64,000 nucleotides of DNA from Panacagrimonas sp052386745 (GCA_052386745.1 JBQTJW010000005.1:1-64000), one strand, 5' to 3'. Shown: positions 9,191 to 18,920, numbered from the stretch's first letter. Numbers and translations are program-made. Notes: generated by a model from the letters alone, not told the origin.

Positions 9191-10552
9191 TCAGCGGGCC
9201 TGCGCGGGCGCGTTGCCCACGTAGTCGGCCGGCGTCATGGCGAGCAGGCGCTGCTTGGGCTCGTCGGGAATGGGCAGGTCCTGGACAAAGCCGCGCAGGG
9301 CGTCGCGGCCAATCTTCTGCCCGCGCGTCAGGCGCTTGAGCTGCTCGTAGGGCTCGGGCAGGCCATAGCGGCGCATCACGGTCTGGATGGCCTCGCCCAG
9401 CACCTCCCAGTTGTCGTCCAGGTCGCGTCCCATGCGCCAGGCGTCGGCGTCGAGCTTGCGCAGGCCCTTGTCGACGGATTGCAGCGCAATCACCTGGTGC
9501 GCCACGCCCACGCCCAGGTTGCGCAGCACGGTGGAATCGGTGAGGTCGCGCTGCCAGCGGGAGATCGGCAGCTTCTCGGCCAGGAACTGCATCACGGCGT
9601 TGGCCAGGCCCAGATTGCCCTCGCCGTTCTCGAAATCGATGGGGTTGACCTTGTGCGGCATGGTGGACGAGCCCACCTCGCCCTCCACCGTGCGCTGGCG
9701 GAAATAGCCCAGCGAGATGTAGCCCCAGATGTCGCGACAGAAGCCGATGAGGATGGTGTTGAAGCGGGTCAGCGCGTGGAAGTACTCCGCCATCCAGTCG
9801 TGCGGCTCGATCTGCGTGGTGGCCGGGCTGCGGCTCAGTTCGAGCGCATCCAGGAACTGGCCTGCGAACGCGGGCCAGTCCACTTCCGGGTAGGCGGCGA
9901 TGTGCGCGCTGTAGTTGCCCACCGCACCGTTGATCTTGGCCAGGCATTCCACCGCCACAAACTGCGCGCGCTCGCGCTTCAGGCGCTTGGCGAACACGGC
10001 CAGTTCCTTGCCGAGCGTGGTCGGCGAGGCCGGCTGGCCGTGCGTGCGCGCCAGCATGGGCTGCTCGGCGTAGCGGGCGGCGGTGGCGCTGATGGCGGCG
10101 ATGGTCTTGTCCATCAGCGGCAGCAGCACGTCGCGGCGTGCCTCGCTGAGCATGAGCGCGTGCGAGACGTTGTTCATGTCCTCGGAGGTGCAGGCGAAGT
10201 GGATGAACTCCTTGATGGCGCCCAGCTCGGGATGCGTCCCGATCTTTTCCTTGAGGAAGTATTCCACCGCCTTCACGTCGTGGTTGGTGGTGGCTTCGAT
10301 GGTCTTGATGCGCTGTGCATCCTCGATGCCGAAGTCGCTGGCAATCTGGTGCAGCCGCTCCACCGCGCCCGGCGACAGGGCCGGCACTTCCACGATCTGC
10401 TCGTGCGCCGCCAGTTGCAGCAGCCAGCGGATCTCGGCGATCACGCGGTAGCGCATCAGGCCGTACTCGCTGAAGATCCGGCGCAGCTCGACCGTTTTTT
10501 CCGCGTAGCGGCCGTCGATGGGGGAGATGGCGGAGAGCGAGGAAAGGTTCAT
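9191..10552 (-). CDS. purB: Adenylosuccinate lyase
   Basis: This enzyme cleaves SAICAR and adenylosuccinate, releasing fumarate, in purine synthesis. The 453 residues match the E. coli-type PurB (456). The fumarase/aspartase superfamily signature is SSTMPHKVNPIDFE. Other conserved segments are ISPIDGRYAEKT at the N-terminus, the catalytic region TSEDMNNVSHALML and ARTHGQPASPTTLGKE. The start is ATG at 10550-10552. It is divergent from fumC with 92 bp between starts; both enzymes deal with fumarate, although shared control is only an inference. Confidence 0.97.
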   Translation of the reverse strand: MNLSSLSAISPIDGRYAEKTVELRRIFSEYGLMRYRVIAEIRWLLQLAAHEQIVEVPALSPGAVERLHQIASDFGIEDAQRIKTIEATTNHDVKAVEYFLKEKIGTHPELGAIKEFIHFACTSEDMNNVSHALMLSEARRDVLLPLMDKTIAAISATAARYAEQPMLARTHGQPASPTTLGKELAVFAKRLKRERAQFVAVECLAKINGAVGNYSAHIAAYPEVDWPAFAGQFLDALELSRSPATTQIEPHDWMAEYFHALTRFNTILIGFCRDIWGYISLGYFRQRTVEGEVGSSTMPHKVNPIDFENGEGNLGLANAVMQFLAEKLPISRWQRDLTDSTVLRNLGVGVAHQVIALQSVDKGLRKLDADAWRMGRDLDDNWEVLGEAIQTVMRRYGLPEPYEQLKRLTRGQKIGRDALRGFVQDLPIPDEPKQRLLAMTPADYVGNAPAQAR

Positions 10553-10644
10553 CCGGAGCGGCGCGGGAGCGGGAATTGCCGAAGTCAGTTCCGAAGTGTA
10601 ATGGATGATGCCGCCCGCGCCGCAGCGCCCGCCAGGAGCCCCGC

Positions 10645-12072
10645 ATGACCCACGTCACACGCCGTCCGAAAGCCCCGCCCGCGGGCCGCCGCGAACGCGA
10701 CAGCCTGGGCGAGGTGAACGTGCCGGCCGACGCGCTGTGGGGCGCGCAGACCCAGCGCGCGGTGGACAACTTCCCGGTGTCCGGCCTGCGCCTGCCGCGC
10801 GGCTTCATCCGCGCCCTGGGCCTGATCAAGGCCGCCGCCGCCGAGGTCAACGCCGGCCTGAAGCTTCTGGATGACGGCACCGCTGCCGCTATCCGCGAGG
10901 CCGCGCTGGCGGTGAGCCGCGGCGAACACGACGCCCAGTTCCCCGTGGACGTGTTCCAGACCGGCAGTGGCACCTCCAGCAACATGAACGCCAACGAGGT
11001 CATCGCGCGGCTGGCCTCGGCCCGCCTGGGGCAGGCCGTGCACCCCAACGACCACGTCAACCTCGGGCAGTCGTCCAACGACACCATTCCCACCGCCATC
11101 CACCTCGCCGCGGCGCTGGAGATTCACGAGCGGCTCAAGCCGGCGCTGGACTACCTTGCCCGGACCATCACGCAGCGCGCGCTGGCACTGCGCGGCATCG
11201 TCAAGACCGGGCGCACGCACCTGATGGACGCCATGCCGCTGCGTTTCGACCAGGAACTGTCCGGCTGGGCGCAGCAGGTGGCGAACGGCAGCGCGCGGCT
11301 CGACGCCACCCTGCCACGCCTGATGCGGCTGGCGCAGGGCGCGACCGCCGTCGGCACCGGCATCAACGCCCATCCGCAGTTCGCCAGGCGCTTCGTCAAG
11401 CAGCTGTCGAAGATGACCGGCCTGCGCTTCAGGGTCAGCGCCAATTTCTTCGAGAGCCTGGCCAGCCAGGACGCCGCCGCCGAGCTGTCCGGCCAGCTCA
11501 AGGTGATCGCGATCTCGCTGATGAAGATTGCCAACGACCTGCGCTGGATGAATTCCGGCCCGCTCGCGGGGCTCGGCGAGATCGAGCTGCCGGTGCTCCA
11601 GCCGGGCTCCAGCATCATGCCGGGCAAGGTCAACCCGGTGATCCCGGAGGCGGTGTGCATGGTGGGGGCCAAGGTCATCGGCAACGATGCGGCCATCACG
11701 GTGGCCGCGCAGTCCGGCAACTTCCAGCTCAACGTCATGCTGCCGCTGATCGCGCACGAGCTGCTGCAATCCATCGAGCTGCTGTCCAGCGCGGCGCGGC
11801 TGCTGGCCGACCGCGCCATCGCCGGCTTCACCGTGCGCGAGGACCGCATTACCGAGACCCTGTCGCGCAACCCGGTGCTGATCACCGCCGCCAACCCGGT
11901 GCTGGGTTACGACAAGGGCGCGGCCATTGCCAAGCGCGCCTACCGCGAGCGCCGCCCCGTGCTGGACGTGGCGCGGGAGGACAGCAGGCTGCCGGAGAAG
12001 AAGCTGCGCCGGCTGCTCGACCCGCACAAGCTGACGCGCGGCGGCATCCAGGGTGGAGGCGAAGGCGGCTGA
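10645..12072 (+). CDS. fumC: Class II fumarate hydratase
   Basis: An iron-independent fumarase (fumarate to L-malate, TCA cycle). It has 475 residues; the family is usually 460-470. Motifs: TGSGTSSNMNANEV (106-119), GQSSNDTIPTA near 141, KTGRTHLMDAMPL, and the superfamily signature GSSIMPGKVNPVIPE near residue 321, which holds the catalytic serine loop. The start ATG has AGGAG 10 nt upstream. The N-terminus is basic and about ten residues longer than usual. It is divergent from purB and followed convergently by the deaD helicase (31 bp between stops). An aspartase or argininosuccinate lyase identity is disfavoured by the fumarase-specific HPNDHVN segment. Confidence 0.95.
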   Translation: MTHVTRRPKAPPAGRRERDSLGEVNVPADALWGAQTQRAVDNFPVSGLRLPRGFIRALGLIKAAAAEVNAGLKLLDDGTAAAIREAALAVSRGEHDAQFPVDVFQTGSGTSSNMNANEVIARLASARLGQAVHPNDHVNLGQSSNDTIPTAIHLAAALEIHERLKPALDYLARTITQRALALRGIVKTGRTHLMDAMPLRFDQELSGWAQQVANGSARLDATLPRLMRLAQGATAVGTGINAHPQFARRFVKQLSKMTGLRFRVSANFFESLASQDAAAELSGQLKVIAISLMKIANDLRWMNSGPLAGLGEIELPVLQPGSSIMPGKVNPVIPEAVCMVGAKVIGNDAAITVAAQSGNFQLNVMLPLIAHELLQSIELLSSAARLLADRAIAGFTVREDRITETLSRNPVLITAANPVLGYDKGAAIAKRAYRERRPVLDVAREDSRLPEKKLRRLLDPHKLTRGGIQGGGEGG

Positions 12073-12102
12073 GCGCCGCGCTCCCCCGGCACCGCGGCGG
12101 GT

Positions 12103-14013
12103 TCAGGCGGGGCGCGGGCCCTTGTGCGGCTTGCCCGGCTTGCTGGCGGGATGCGCCTCGATCCGGCTCATCTTCAGCTGCTGGCCGGACACCCACACCT
12201 TCTGCAGGTCGCGCAGGATGTTGCGCGGCATGCCCACGGGCAGGTCCACCAGGCTGTAGGTGTCGCGGATGTCGATCTTGCCGATGTGCTCGCCATCCAG
12301 GCCGGCCTCGTTGGCGATGGCCCCCACCAGGTTGCCGGGCTTGACGCCATGCGACTCGCCGACTTCCACGCGGAAGGTTTCCATCTCGTCGGCATCGGAC
12401 TTCTTGCGCTCCGATTTCTTCTCGCGCAGCGGGTGCGGCGAGGGCACCGGCTCGGCGCGCAGCGAAGGCCGCGGCGGCACGGGCCGGGCAGCCGGAACCG
12501 CGGCTGACGGCGCCTCAGCGGACGGCGCTGCCGGCGGCGTCCACGAAGTCCCCTCGGGCTTGGGCCGCGCGAGTTTTTCCGCGAAGAACTGGCGCGACGG
12601 CGGCTCCTTGGCGCGCGGCGGCGGGGGCGCTTCCGACTCCAGCGTCTCGCGCCGGGGCCGGGCGTGGGACGGCGGCGGCACCGGCACGGCTTTCTGCCCC
12701 TGCGCGAGGATGGCCAGCACGGCGGCGATGCGCGCCGACGGCGTGGAGCGCTCGCGCTCGATCTGCTCGATCAGCGCCTGCAGGCGGTCGATTTCGTTCT
12801 TCGACAGCGGGTCGTCCATCACGTCGAAGATGGTCTTCTGGAAGCGCTGCATGCGCTTGTCCTGCACCACCGCCTCGGACGGCAGCGACATCATGGTGAT
12901 GGGCTGGCGCGTGGCGCGTTCGATGGCCCGCAGCAGGTGCTGCTCGCGCGGCGCCATGAACAGGATGGCCTCGCCGCTGCGCCCCGCACGCCCGGTGCGG
13001 CCGATGCGGTGCACGTAGGACTCGGTGTCGGTGGGGATGTCGTAGTTGAGCACGTGGCTGATGCGCTCCACGTCCAGCCCGCGGGCGGCGACGTCGGTGG
13101 CGACGACGATGTCCAGCGTGCCGTCCTTCAGGCGCTGCACGGTGCGCTCGCGCTGCTTCTGGTCCAGGTCGCCGTTGAGTGCGGCGCAGGAAAAGCCGCG
13201 GGCTTCGAGCTTTTCCGCCAGCTCGGTGGTCGCGATCTTGGTGCGCGCGAAGATCAGCATGGCGTCGAAGGTTTCGGCCTCCAGGATGCGCGTCAGCCCT
13301 TCGAGCTTGCTGGCACCGCTGACCATCCAGTAGCGCTGGCGAATGTTGGTGGCGGTGGTGGTCTTGGACTTGATGTGGACTTCGGCCGGCGACTTCAGGT
13401 GCGTCTGCGCTACCCGCCGGATGGGGGTGGGCATGGTGGCCGAGAACAGCGCCACCTGGCGCGTGGGCGGGGTCTGCTGCAGCACCCATTCCACGTCGTC
13501 GATGAAGCCCATGCGCAGCATCTCGTCGGCCTCGTCCAGTACCAGCATCTTGAGATGGTTGAGCTGCAGGGAACCGCGCTTGATGTGATCCACCACGCGC
13601 CCCGGCGTGCCGACAATCACGTGCACGCCGCGGCGCAGGCCCTTGAGCTGCGGATCGTAGCTCTGGCCGCCGTAGATCGGCAGCACGTGGAAGCCGGCCA
13701 TGTGCCTGGAATAACTCTGGAACGCCTCCGCCACCTGGATGGCAAGCTCGCGCGTGGGCGCCAGCACCAGCGTCTGCGGCACGGCGTGGAACACCTCGGT
13801 GCGCGCCAGCGCCGGCAGCGCGAAGGCCGCCGTCTTGCCGGTGCCGGTCTGCGCCTGGCCCAGCACGTCGCGGCCGGCCAGCAGGTGCGGAATGGTCTGC
13901 GCCTGGATGGGCGTGGCCGATTCGTAGCCCACTTCTTCCAGCGCACGCAGCAGCGGTTCCGGCAGTTCGAGGTCGCGGAAACGAAGGCTGGGGGTGGTGG
14001 AATCTGTAGTCAT
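12103..14013 (-). CDS. deaD: DEAD-box ATP-dependent RNA helicase (DeaD/CsdA type)
   Basis: An RNA helicase of the DeaD group, involved in ribosome assembly and RNA remodelling in the cold. The chosen ATG at 14011-14013 gives 636 residues: a Q motif, Walker A AQTGTGKT (54-61), PTRELA, GTPGR, VLDEADEM, SATMP, then helicase domain 2 with RIGRTGRAGRSG. After a helical region and a low-complexity Pro/Ala/Arg linker (about 455-550) comes a DbpA-like RNA-binding domain (METFRVEVGESHGV...GKIDIRD). The tail HPASKPGKPHKGP is basic. An upstream ATG at 14130 would add 39 residues of non-family sequence and is rejected. A 182-bp divergent spacer separates it from djlA; a long 5' leader is usual in this family. 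Confidence 0.95.
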   Translation of the reverse strand: MTTDSTTPSLRFRDLELPEPLLRALEEVGYESATPIQAQTIPHLLAGRDVLGQAQTGTGKTAAFALPALARTEVFHAVPQTLVLAPTRELAIQVAEAFQSYSRHMAGFHVLPIYGGQSYDPQLKGLRRGVHVIVGTPGRVVDHIKRGSLQLNHLKMLVLDEADEMLRMGFIDDVEWVLQQTPPTRQVALFSATMPTPIRRVAQTHLKSPAEVHIKSKTTTATNIRQRYWMVSGASKLEGLTRILEAETFDAMLIFARTKIATTELAEKLEARGFSCAALNGDLDQKQRERTVQRLKDGTLDIVVATDVAARGLDVERISHVLNYDIPTDTESYVHRIGRTGRAGRSGEAILFMAPREQHLLRAIERATRQPITMMSLPSEAVVQDKRMQRFQKTIFDVMDDPLSKNEIDRLQALIEQIERERSTPSARIAAVLAILAQGQKAVPVPPPSHARPRRETLESEAPPPPRAKEPPSRQFFAEKLARPKPEGTSWTPPAAPSAEAPSAAVPAARPVPPRPSLRAEPVPSPHPLREKKSERKKSDADEMETFRVEVGESHGVKPGNLVGAIANEAGLDGEHIGKIDIRDTYSLVDLPVGMPRNILRDLQKVWVSGQQLKMSRIEAHPASKPGKPHKGPRPA

Positions 14014-14195
14014 TCGGGCGGCGGCGGGCGTGAAAAGTTGCGCAAGGATCGTGCTTCCGCCGCCGATTAGCGAATGCCGGCGCAGGGCTGGGCGCGGCGG
14101 GACCCGCGCTTGCGCATACGAATGAACCATTTAGGGACGCGCCCTGCGGGACGACCCGCGAACCCTGCCCGCCTCCAAACCCATAAAATGGCGCG

Positions 14196-14969
14196 ATGAA
14201 TCCCATCATTCTCTTAGGCGCGATCGTCGGTTACGCCGTTGGCCGCTGGACCGGCCTGCTCTTTGGCGCCCTGATCGGCTATTGGATCAGCCAGATGCTT
14301 CGCCAGAAGCTCATGAAGACCGTCCAGACGCAGTTCCTGGACGCCACCTTTGCCGTCATGGGTGCGGTGTGCAAGGCCGACGGCCGCGTCACCGAAAACG
14401 AGGTCCGCGTGGCCGAGGCGCTGTTCGAGCGCCTGCACCTGCCGCCGCAGGGCCGGGCCTCGGCGCGTGCCGCGTTCAATCGCGGCAAGTCCCCCGGCTT
14501 CGACCTGGATGGCGAGGTCGCGTCCTTCCGGACCGCCTGCCGCGGCCAGCGCGCGCTGTACGACATGTTCCTGCAGGTGCAGCTGGCCGCGGTGGCGGCC
14601 GATGGCGAGGTCAACGAGGCCGAGCACCGCATGCTGGTGCGCATTGCGCGCGGCCTGGGGCTGTCGGAACTGGAAGTGCGCCGCCTGGAAGCGATGATGC
14701 GCGTCCACGGCAGCTATTCGTCGCAGGGTGGGTCGTCGCCGGCGTCCTCGCAGAAGAAGCTCGACGATGCCTACCAGGTCATGGGCATGCCGCCCACGGC
14801 CAGCGATGCCGACCTGAAGAAGGCCTACCGCAAGCTCATGAGCGAGAACCATCCCGACAAGATGGCCGCGCGCGGCCTGCCGGAGAGCATGCGCCAGATG
14901 GCCGAGGAAAAGACCCGCGACATCACCTCCGCCTACGACCTCATCAAGGCCGCCCGCGGCCTCGCCTGA
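14196..14969 (+). CDS. djlA: Membrane-anchored J-domain co-chaperone DjlA
   Basis: A 257-residue protein with an N-terminal membrane segment (residues about 4-32, glycine-rich as in DjlA), a central TerB-like helical domain (about 45-170), a short Ser/Gly linker, and a C-terminal J-domain (about 188-257) containing the HPD tripeptide in SENHPDKM, which stimulates DnaK ATPase. This is the standard DjlA order and length. It is followed 7 bp later by an MFS gene on the same strand, so the two are probably cotranscribed. Confidence 0.93.
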   Translation: MNPIILLGAIVGYAVGRWTGLLFGALIGYWISQMLRQKLMKTVQTQFLDATFAVMGAVCKADGRVTENEVRVAEALFERLHLPPQGRASARAAFNRGKSPGFDLDGEVASFRTACRGQRALYDMFLQVQLAAVAADGEVNEAEHRMLVRIARGLGLSELEVRRLEAMMRVHGSYSSQGGSSPASSQKKLDDAYQVMGMPPTASDADLKKAYRKLMSENHPDKMAARGLPESMRQMAEEKTRDITSAYDLIKAARGLA

Positions 14970-14976
14970 GCCCCAC

Positions 14977-16194
14977 GTGAACGACAGCGCCGGGAGTTCG
15001 CGCGCGGCCTGGGTGCTGATGCTGTCGGCTGCCGGCATCCTGATGATCACCACCGGCGCGCGGCAGGCACTCGGCCTGTTCATCGCACCGCTGAACGAAC
15101 GCACGGGCCTGGGCATCGTCTCGATCAGCTTCGCCCTGGCCGTGGGGCAGTTCGTGTGGGGCGCGGTGCAGCCGCTGTTCGGCATCGTGGCCGACCGCCA
15201 CGGCACCACGCCGGTGCTGGTCCTGGGCACGGTGCTGCTGGCCGCCGGCATGGCGCTGGTGCCGTTCACCGATTCGGCCTGGGGCCTGATGGTCTCGCTC
15301 GGCCTGCTGTCCGCGGCCGGGGCAGGTGCGGCCAGCTTTTCGATCCTGATCGGCGCCACGTCCAGCCGCCTGCCGCCGGAGCGCCGGCCGTTCGCCGCCG
15401 GCTTCATCAACGCCGGCGCCTCGTTCGGGCAGTTCGTCTACGCGATCGGCGCGCAGGCGCTGATCGCAAGCTTCGGCGCGATGGTGGCGCTGCTGACGCT
15501 GGCCGCCTCGGCGCTCGCCAGCATCCCGATGATCTTCACGCTGCGCGGCAAAAAGGCGCCGGCAGCACCCGTCACCGGCGACGGCGGCTCGCTGCGCGCG
15601 CAGCTGAAGGTGGCGCTGCGCGATCGCAGCTACCTGCTGCTGCACGCGGGCTTCTTCACCTGCGGCGTGCACATCGCATTTCTGGTCACGCACCTGCCCG
15701 GCGAAGTGGCGCTGTGCGGCCTGCCCGCCAGCGTCTCGGCGACGGCGCTGGGCCTGATCGGCCTGTTCAACATCGCCGGCAGCCTCACCGCGGGCGCGCT
15801 CGGTTCGCGCGTGCGCATGAAGAACATCCTGTTCTGGATGTACGCCGGCCGGGCGCTGGCGATCGGCATCTTCCTGCTGTCACCGCGCACGCCCATGACC
15901 TTCTACCTGTTCGCCGTGGTCCTGGGCTTCAGCTGGCTGGCCACGGTGCCGCCCACGGCGGGGCTGGTGGGCAAGCTGTTCGGCACACGCTACCTGGCCA
16001 CGCTGTTCGGGCTGACGCTGCTGTCCCACCAGACCGGCGCATTCTTCGGCGCGTGGCTGGGCGGCGTCACCATCGCGCGCTTCGGAGACTACGGCTGGAT
16101 GTGGTACGCCGACATGGCGCTGGCCGCCGTCGCGGCGCTGGTGTGCCTGCCGATCCGCGAGGCGCGTCTTCACGCCCCTGCCGTGCCGGCGTGA
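14977..16194 (+). CDS. Major facilitator superfamily transporter
   Basis: A 405-residue protein with about twelve hydrophobic helices in two halves joined by a polar loop near residues 190-210 (LRGKKAPAAPVTGDGG). The first half has the MFS loop 2-3 pattern GIVADRHGTTPVLVLGT, and the second half has its echo GALGSRVRMKNIL. The arrangement resembles the monocarboxylate/oxalate-formate antiporter-like branch, but no substrate can be named. The start is a GTG at 14977, 7 bp after the djlA stop and without a strong Shine-Dalgarno, so the exact start is uncertain. Confidence 0.85.
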   Translation: MNDSAGSSRAAWVLMLSAAGILMITTGARQALGLFIAPLNERTGLGIVSISFALAVGQFVWGAVQPLFGIVADRHGTTPVLVLGTVLLAAGMALVPFTDSAWGLMVSLGLLSAAGAGAASFSILIGATSSRLPPERRPFAAGFINAGASFGQFVYAIGAQALIASFGAMVALLTLAASALASIPMIFTLRGKKAPAAPVTGDGGSLRAQLKVALRDRSYLLLHAGFFTCGVHIAFLVTHLPGEVALCGLPASVSATALGLIGLFNIAGSLTAGALGSRVRMKNILFWMYAGRALAIGIFLLSPRTPMTFYLFAVVLGFSWLATVPPTAGLVGKLFGTRYLATLFGLTLLSHQTGAFFGAWLGGVTIARFGDYGWMWYADMALAAVAALVCLPIREARLHAPAVPA

Positions 16195-16206
16195 CTGAAA
16201 CGGCGA

Positions 16207-16896
16207 TCAGCGCACGAATTTCCCGAGCTCGGAGCGAGCCACGCCATCGGCGTCGAACTGGCGCCGCATGGCTGAACCGGTGCGGGCCTGCAAGCGCACC
16301 AGACCGGTACGCGCCAGCGTGATCTCCCGTTCGCTCTCGACGCCCTGCAGGTAAACGAACGGCAACACGGTGTTGAGAAAAGGGATGAAGAAGGTGTTGG
16401 ACACCACCTGCCTTTCACCCTTGCCGACGCTGGACTCGGTTGAACGCACCACCAGAAAGTGGTCGTCGACGTCTGTCTCGTTGAAGAACAGGGAGGCTTC
16501 CAGGCGATCGCCTCGGCGACTGAACCGGTCGAACGCCAGCATCCGGCGCACCCGGCCCCGGCTGTCCAGGGTCGCCAGTTGCGGCGCGAAGAGGACCTGG
16601 CCGTCGATCAGGCTTTCCACCGTCAGCACCCAGGGGCCGCGGTAGCGGGGCAGCCGGAAGACGGCGTATGCCGAGGAGCCGCCCGCTTCCCGAACGCAAA
16701 GGCTGGCTTCGTCGAAGCGGTGGACGAGCGCATTGCTGCTCTCCAGCTCGATGGCGGCGTTCTCGCCGAGCTTCAGCGAGGGACCGCAGCGTGGCGGGTC
16801 GGGCAGGCTCGCGCGTGTTGCGGCGGGCCCGGCGCAGCCGGATACGAACGCGGCTGCAAGGATCAGCGACAGCATTGGCAGGGGCGGAACGCGCAT
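16207..16896 (-). CDS. Putative lipoprotein, possibly MalM-like
   Basis: A 229-residue protein with a lipoprotein signal peptide: hydrophobic LSLILAAAFVSG then Cys21. The mature part has alternating strands (AAIELESSNALVHRF, SAYAVFRLPRYRGPWVLTVESL) and a loop FFIPFLNTVLPFVYLQG. The layout recalls the MalM (maltose-operon periplasmic) family, but similarity by eye is weak. It is the second gene of a two-gene lipoprotein operon, 19 bp after the preceding gene. Its end is 12 bp from the convergent MFS stop. Function unknown. Confidence 0.7.
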   Translation of the reverse strand: MRVPPLPMLSLILAAAFVSGCAGPAATRASLPDPPRCGPSLKLGENAAIELESSNALVHRFDEASLCVREAGGSSAYAVFRLPRYRGPWVLTVESLIDGQVLFAPQLATLDSRGRVRRMLAFDRFSRRGDRLEASLFFNETDVDDHFLVVRSTESSVGKGERQVVSNTFFIPFLNTVLPFVYLQGVESEREITLARTGLVRLQARTGSAMRRQFDADGVARSELGKFVR

Positions 16897-16915
16897 CGGC
16901 GAGGGTCAGAGAAAG

Positions 16916-17626
16916 TCAGCGAAGCTGTCGAGCCAGTTCATCGCCGGTTGCACGCATGGCCACCTGGAGTCCACGCAGGGCCTTGTCGGGAGCCGCCATC
17001 AGGTCCTCGAACGCCCGGAACTCGTAGCCGCGTTCGGCGGAAATGGTGACGGCCCCATCGCCATCACCGAAGGCGTTGTAGGCGATTTCGTCCTGGTAGA
17101 GAACCTTGTGGTCGCTTGCGCGAACCAGCCTCACGTGCAGGTTGAACGTGGGCCGATACGGCGTGCCGAGTCCCGCGGCGGTGTATCCGACGAGGCTGGA
17201 ATACACGTCGAGGAAGGCGTCGACGGTCCCGTTGTTCTGCGGGTACTCGCGCAGAAATTCGTACTCGCTGCGGAAACGCCAGGCCTGGAACGGCTGCACG
17301 CGGTACCCGGCCGACTCAAGACCCTTTGTGAGCAGGTCCTGGAACGTGTTGCGGAAATTGGCGTCCAGGGTCCGGATGGCGCGCGTGAGCGTGCTGGACT
17401 TGCCGTTCATTTCACTTTCGGCAAGCAGCTTGCCGACCACGCCCAGCCCCTCGCCTGGATGCACCACCACCCGCACCGACACCTGGTCGGGCAGCGCCGG
17501 GGTGAGCAGGCCGATCGTCTGGATATTGCTGCGCGCCACCGGATCGTAGGCACGGTGATGGGGCGACGCACAGCCGCCGAGCAGCACAATCGTCAACAGC
17601 AATCCTGGCAGGCGAACCCGTCCCAT
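16916..17626 (-). CDS. Putative lipoprotein
   Basis: The ATG at 17624-17626 is chosen because it follows GAGGAG and starts a perfect lipoprotein signal (LLLTIVLLGG then Cys19). A longer upstream reading is rejected. The 236-residue mature protein contains ALPDQVSVRVVVHPGEGLGVVGKLLAE, then DANFRNTFQDLLTKGLESAGYRV, typical of outer-membrane-anchored proteins that compute or present a small beta domain; I do not recognise a named family. It is first in an operon with the next lipoprotein. Envelope location is well supported and function is not. Confidence 0.75.
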   Translation of the reverse strand: MGRVRLPGLLLTIVLLGGCASPHHRAYDPVARSNIQTIGLLTPALPDQVSVRVVVHPGEGLGVVGKLLAESEMNGKSSTLTRAIRTLDANFRNTFQDLLTKGLESAGYRVQPFQAWRFRSEYEFLREYPQNNGTVDAFLDVYSSLVGYTAAGLGTPYRPTFNLHVRLVRASDHKVLYQDEIAYNAFGDGDGAVTISAERGYEFRAFEDLMAAPDKALRGLQVAMRATGDELARQLR

Positions 17627-17957
17627 CTGACATCTCCTCACAGCGGGGCGCCGGGGCACCCTCCTCCATGCTGTCACATCCGCGGCACCGGGAAGTCGAT
17701 GATGGCCGACGGTCTCCATGGCCGTTTTCGCGAATAGCCTGTCAGGTTCCGGCCCCGACTGCTCGCCGCCGTTCGACTGCCGGCGCTGCAAACGTATTCG
17801 AACGGTCTCCAGGCAGCTTGCAAGTCGATGAAACTGTTGAAGCACCCGCCTCCATCGCATGAACGGCGGTGTGTCGTGGCGATGGCGCCGCCGCGTCGTT
17901 CCGGGCCGCGGCGCATTTGCCGCCTCGCGATGCGGCGGGCGACAATCCCGCTCCGAC
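17627..17957. other. Intergenic region between divergent lipoprotein and pyrB genes
   Basis: A 331-bp non-coding stretch. It must hold the promoters of the lipoprotein operon (leftward) and pyrBC' (rightward). I see no clear sigma70 boxes, no attenuator-like UTP-sensing leader with a T-run and no RNA gene. Open frames here are GC-driven and lack ribosome binding sites. A frame reading into PyrB from 17859 adds 33 arginine-rich residues not typical of the family. Confidence 0.5.
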
Positions 17958-18920
17958 ATGAGCCGCCCTCTCCAACTCGATCAGCATGGACGCCTGGCCC
18001 ACCTGCTGACGATCGACGGCCTGCCACGCGGCATCATCGAATCCATCCTGGATCGTGCCGCGCATTTCGCCGAGACCAACACGGGCCGTACCGGGGCCGA
18101 CAAGCGTCTGGGCAACCTGCGCGGCCGCACCATCGTCAACCTGTTCTTCGAGCCGTCCACGCGCACGCGTTCCACCTTCGAGGTGGCGGCCAAGCGCCTG
18201 TCCGCGGACGTGATCAACCTGCAGGTGTCCAGCTCAAGCACGGCCAAGGGCGAGACTCTGCTGGACACGCTCAAGACCATGGAGGCGATGCAGGCCGACA
18301 TGTTCGTGATCCGCCACGATGCCAGCGGCGCGGCGCATTTCTTTGCCGAGCACGCAGCGCCGGGCGTGGCCATCCTGAACGCGGGGGATGGCCGCCACGC
18401 GCATCCCACGCAGGGCCTGCTGGACCTGTACACCATCCGCGCACGCAAGGGCGATCCGTCCCGGCTCAGCGTGGCGATTGTCGGCGACGTGCTGCACTCG
18501 CGCGTCGCGCGCTCCGACATCCACGGGCTGCGCATCCTCGGCTGCAAGGACATCCGCGTGGTCGCGCCGCCCACCCTGGTGCCGTCCGGCATCGAGCAGA
18601 TGGGCGTGCGCGTGTTCCATTCGCTGGATGAAGGCCTGCGCGACGTCGACGTGGTCATGCTGCTGCGCCTGCAGAAGGAGCGCATGGTCGGCGCCTTCCT
18701 GCCGTCGGCGGGCGAATTCCACCGCGACTTCGGCCTGACGCGCGCGCGCATGAAACGCCTCAAGCCCGACGCGGTGCTGATGCATCCGGGCCCGATCAAC
18801 CGCGGCGTGGAGATCGAGGGGGACCTGGCCTACGCCGAACAATCGCTGATCCTCGAACAGGTCACCCACGGCATTTCCATCCGCATGGCGGTGATGGACA
18901 TCATTCTCGGAGGGGCGTGA
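17958..18920 (+). CDS. pyrB: Aspartate carbamoyltransferase catalytic chain
   Basis: The first committed step of pyrimidine synthesis: carbamoyl phosphate plus aspartate to carbamoylaspartate. The 320 residues include the carbamoyl-phosphate loop EPSTRTRSTF (65-74), SSSSTAKGE (the 80s-loop equivalent with its lysine), HPTQGLLD, and HPGPINRGVE near the C-terminus. ATG 17958 (MSRPLQL) is the sensible start. The next gene starts one base inside this stop codon (TGATG). No pyrI regulatory chain is present; instead the gene is paired with an inactive dihydroorotase homologue, the arrangement known from Pseudomonas, where the two proteins assemble into a dodecamer. Confidence 0.96.
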   Translation: MSRPLQLDQHGRLAHLLTIDGLPRGIIESILDRAAHFAETNTGRTGADKRLGNLRGRTIVNLFFEPSTRTRSTFEVAAKRLSADVINLQVSSSSTAKGETLLDTLKTMEAMQADMFVIRHDASGAAHFFAEHAAPGVAILNAGDGRHAHPTQGLLDLYTIRARKGDPSRLSVAIVGDVLHSRVARSDIHGLRILGCKDIRVVAPPTLVPSGIEQMGVRVFHSLDEGLRDVDVVMLLRLQKERMVGAFLPSAGEFHRDFGLTRARMKRLKPDAVLMHPGPINRGVEIEGDLAYAEQSLILEQVTHGISIRMAVMDIILGGA

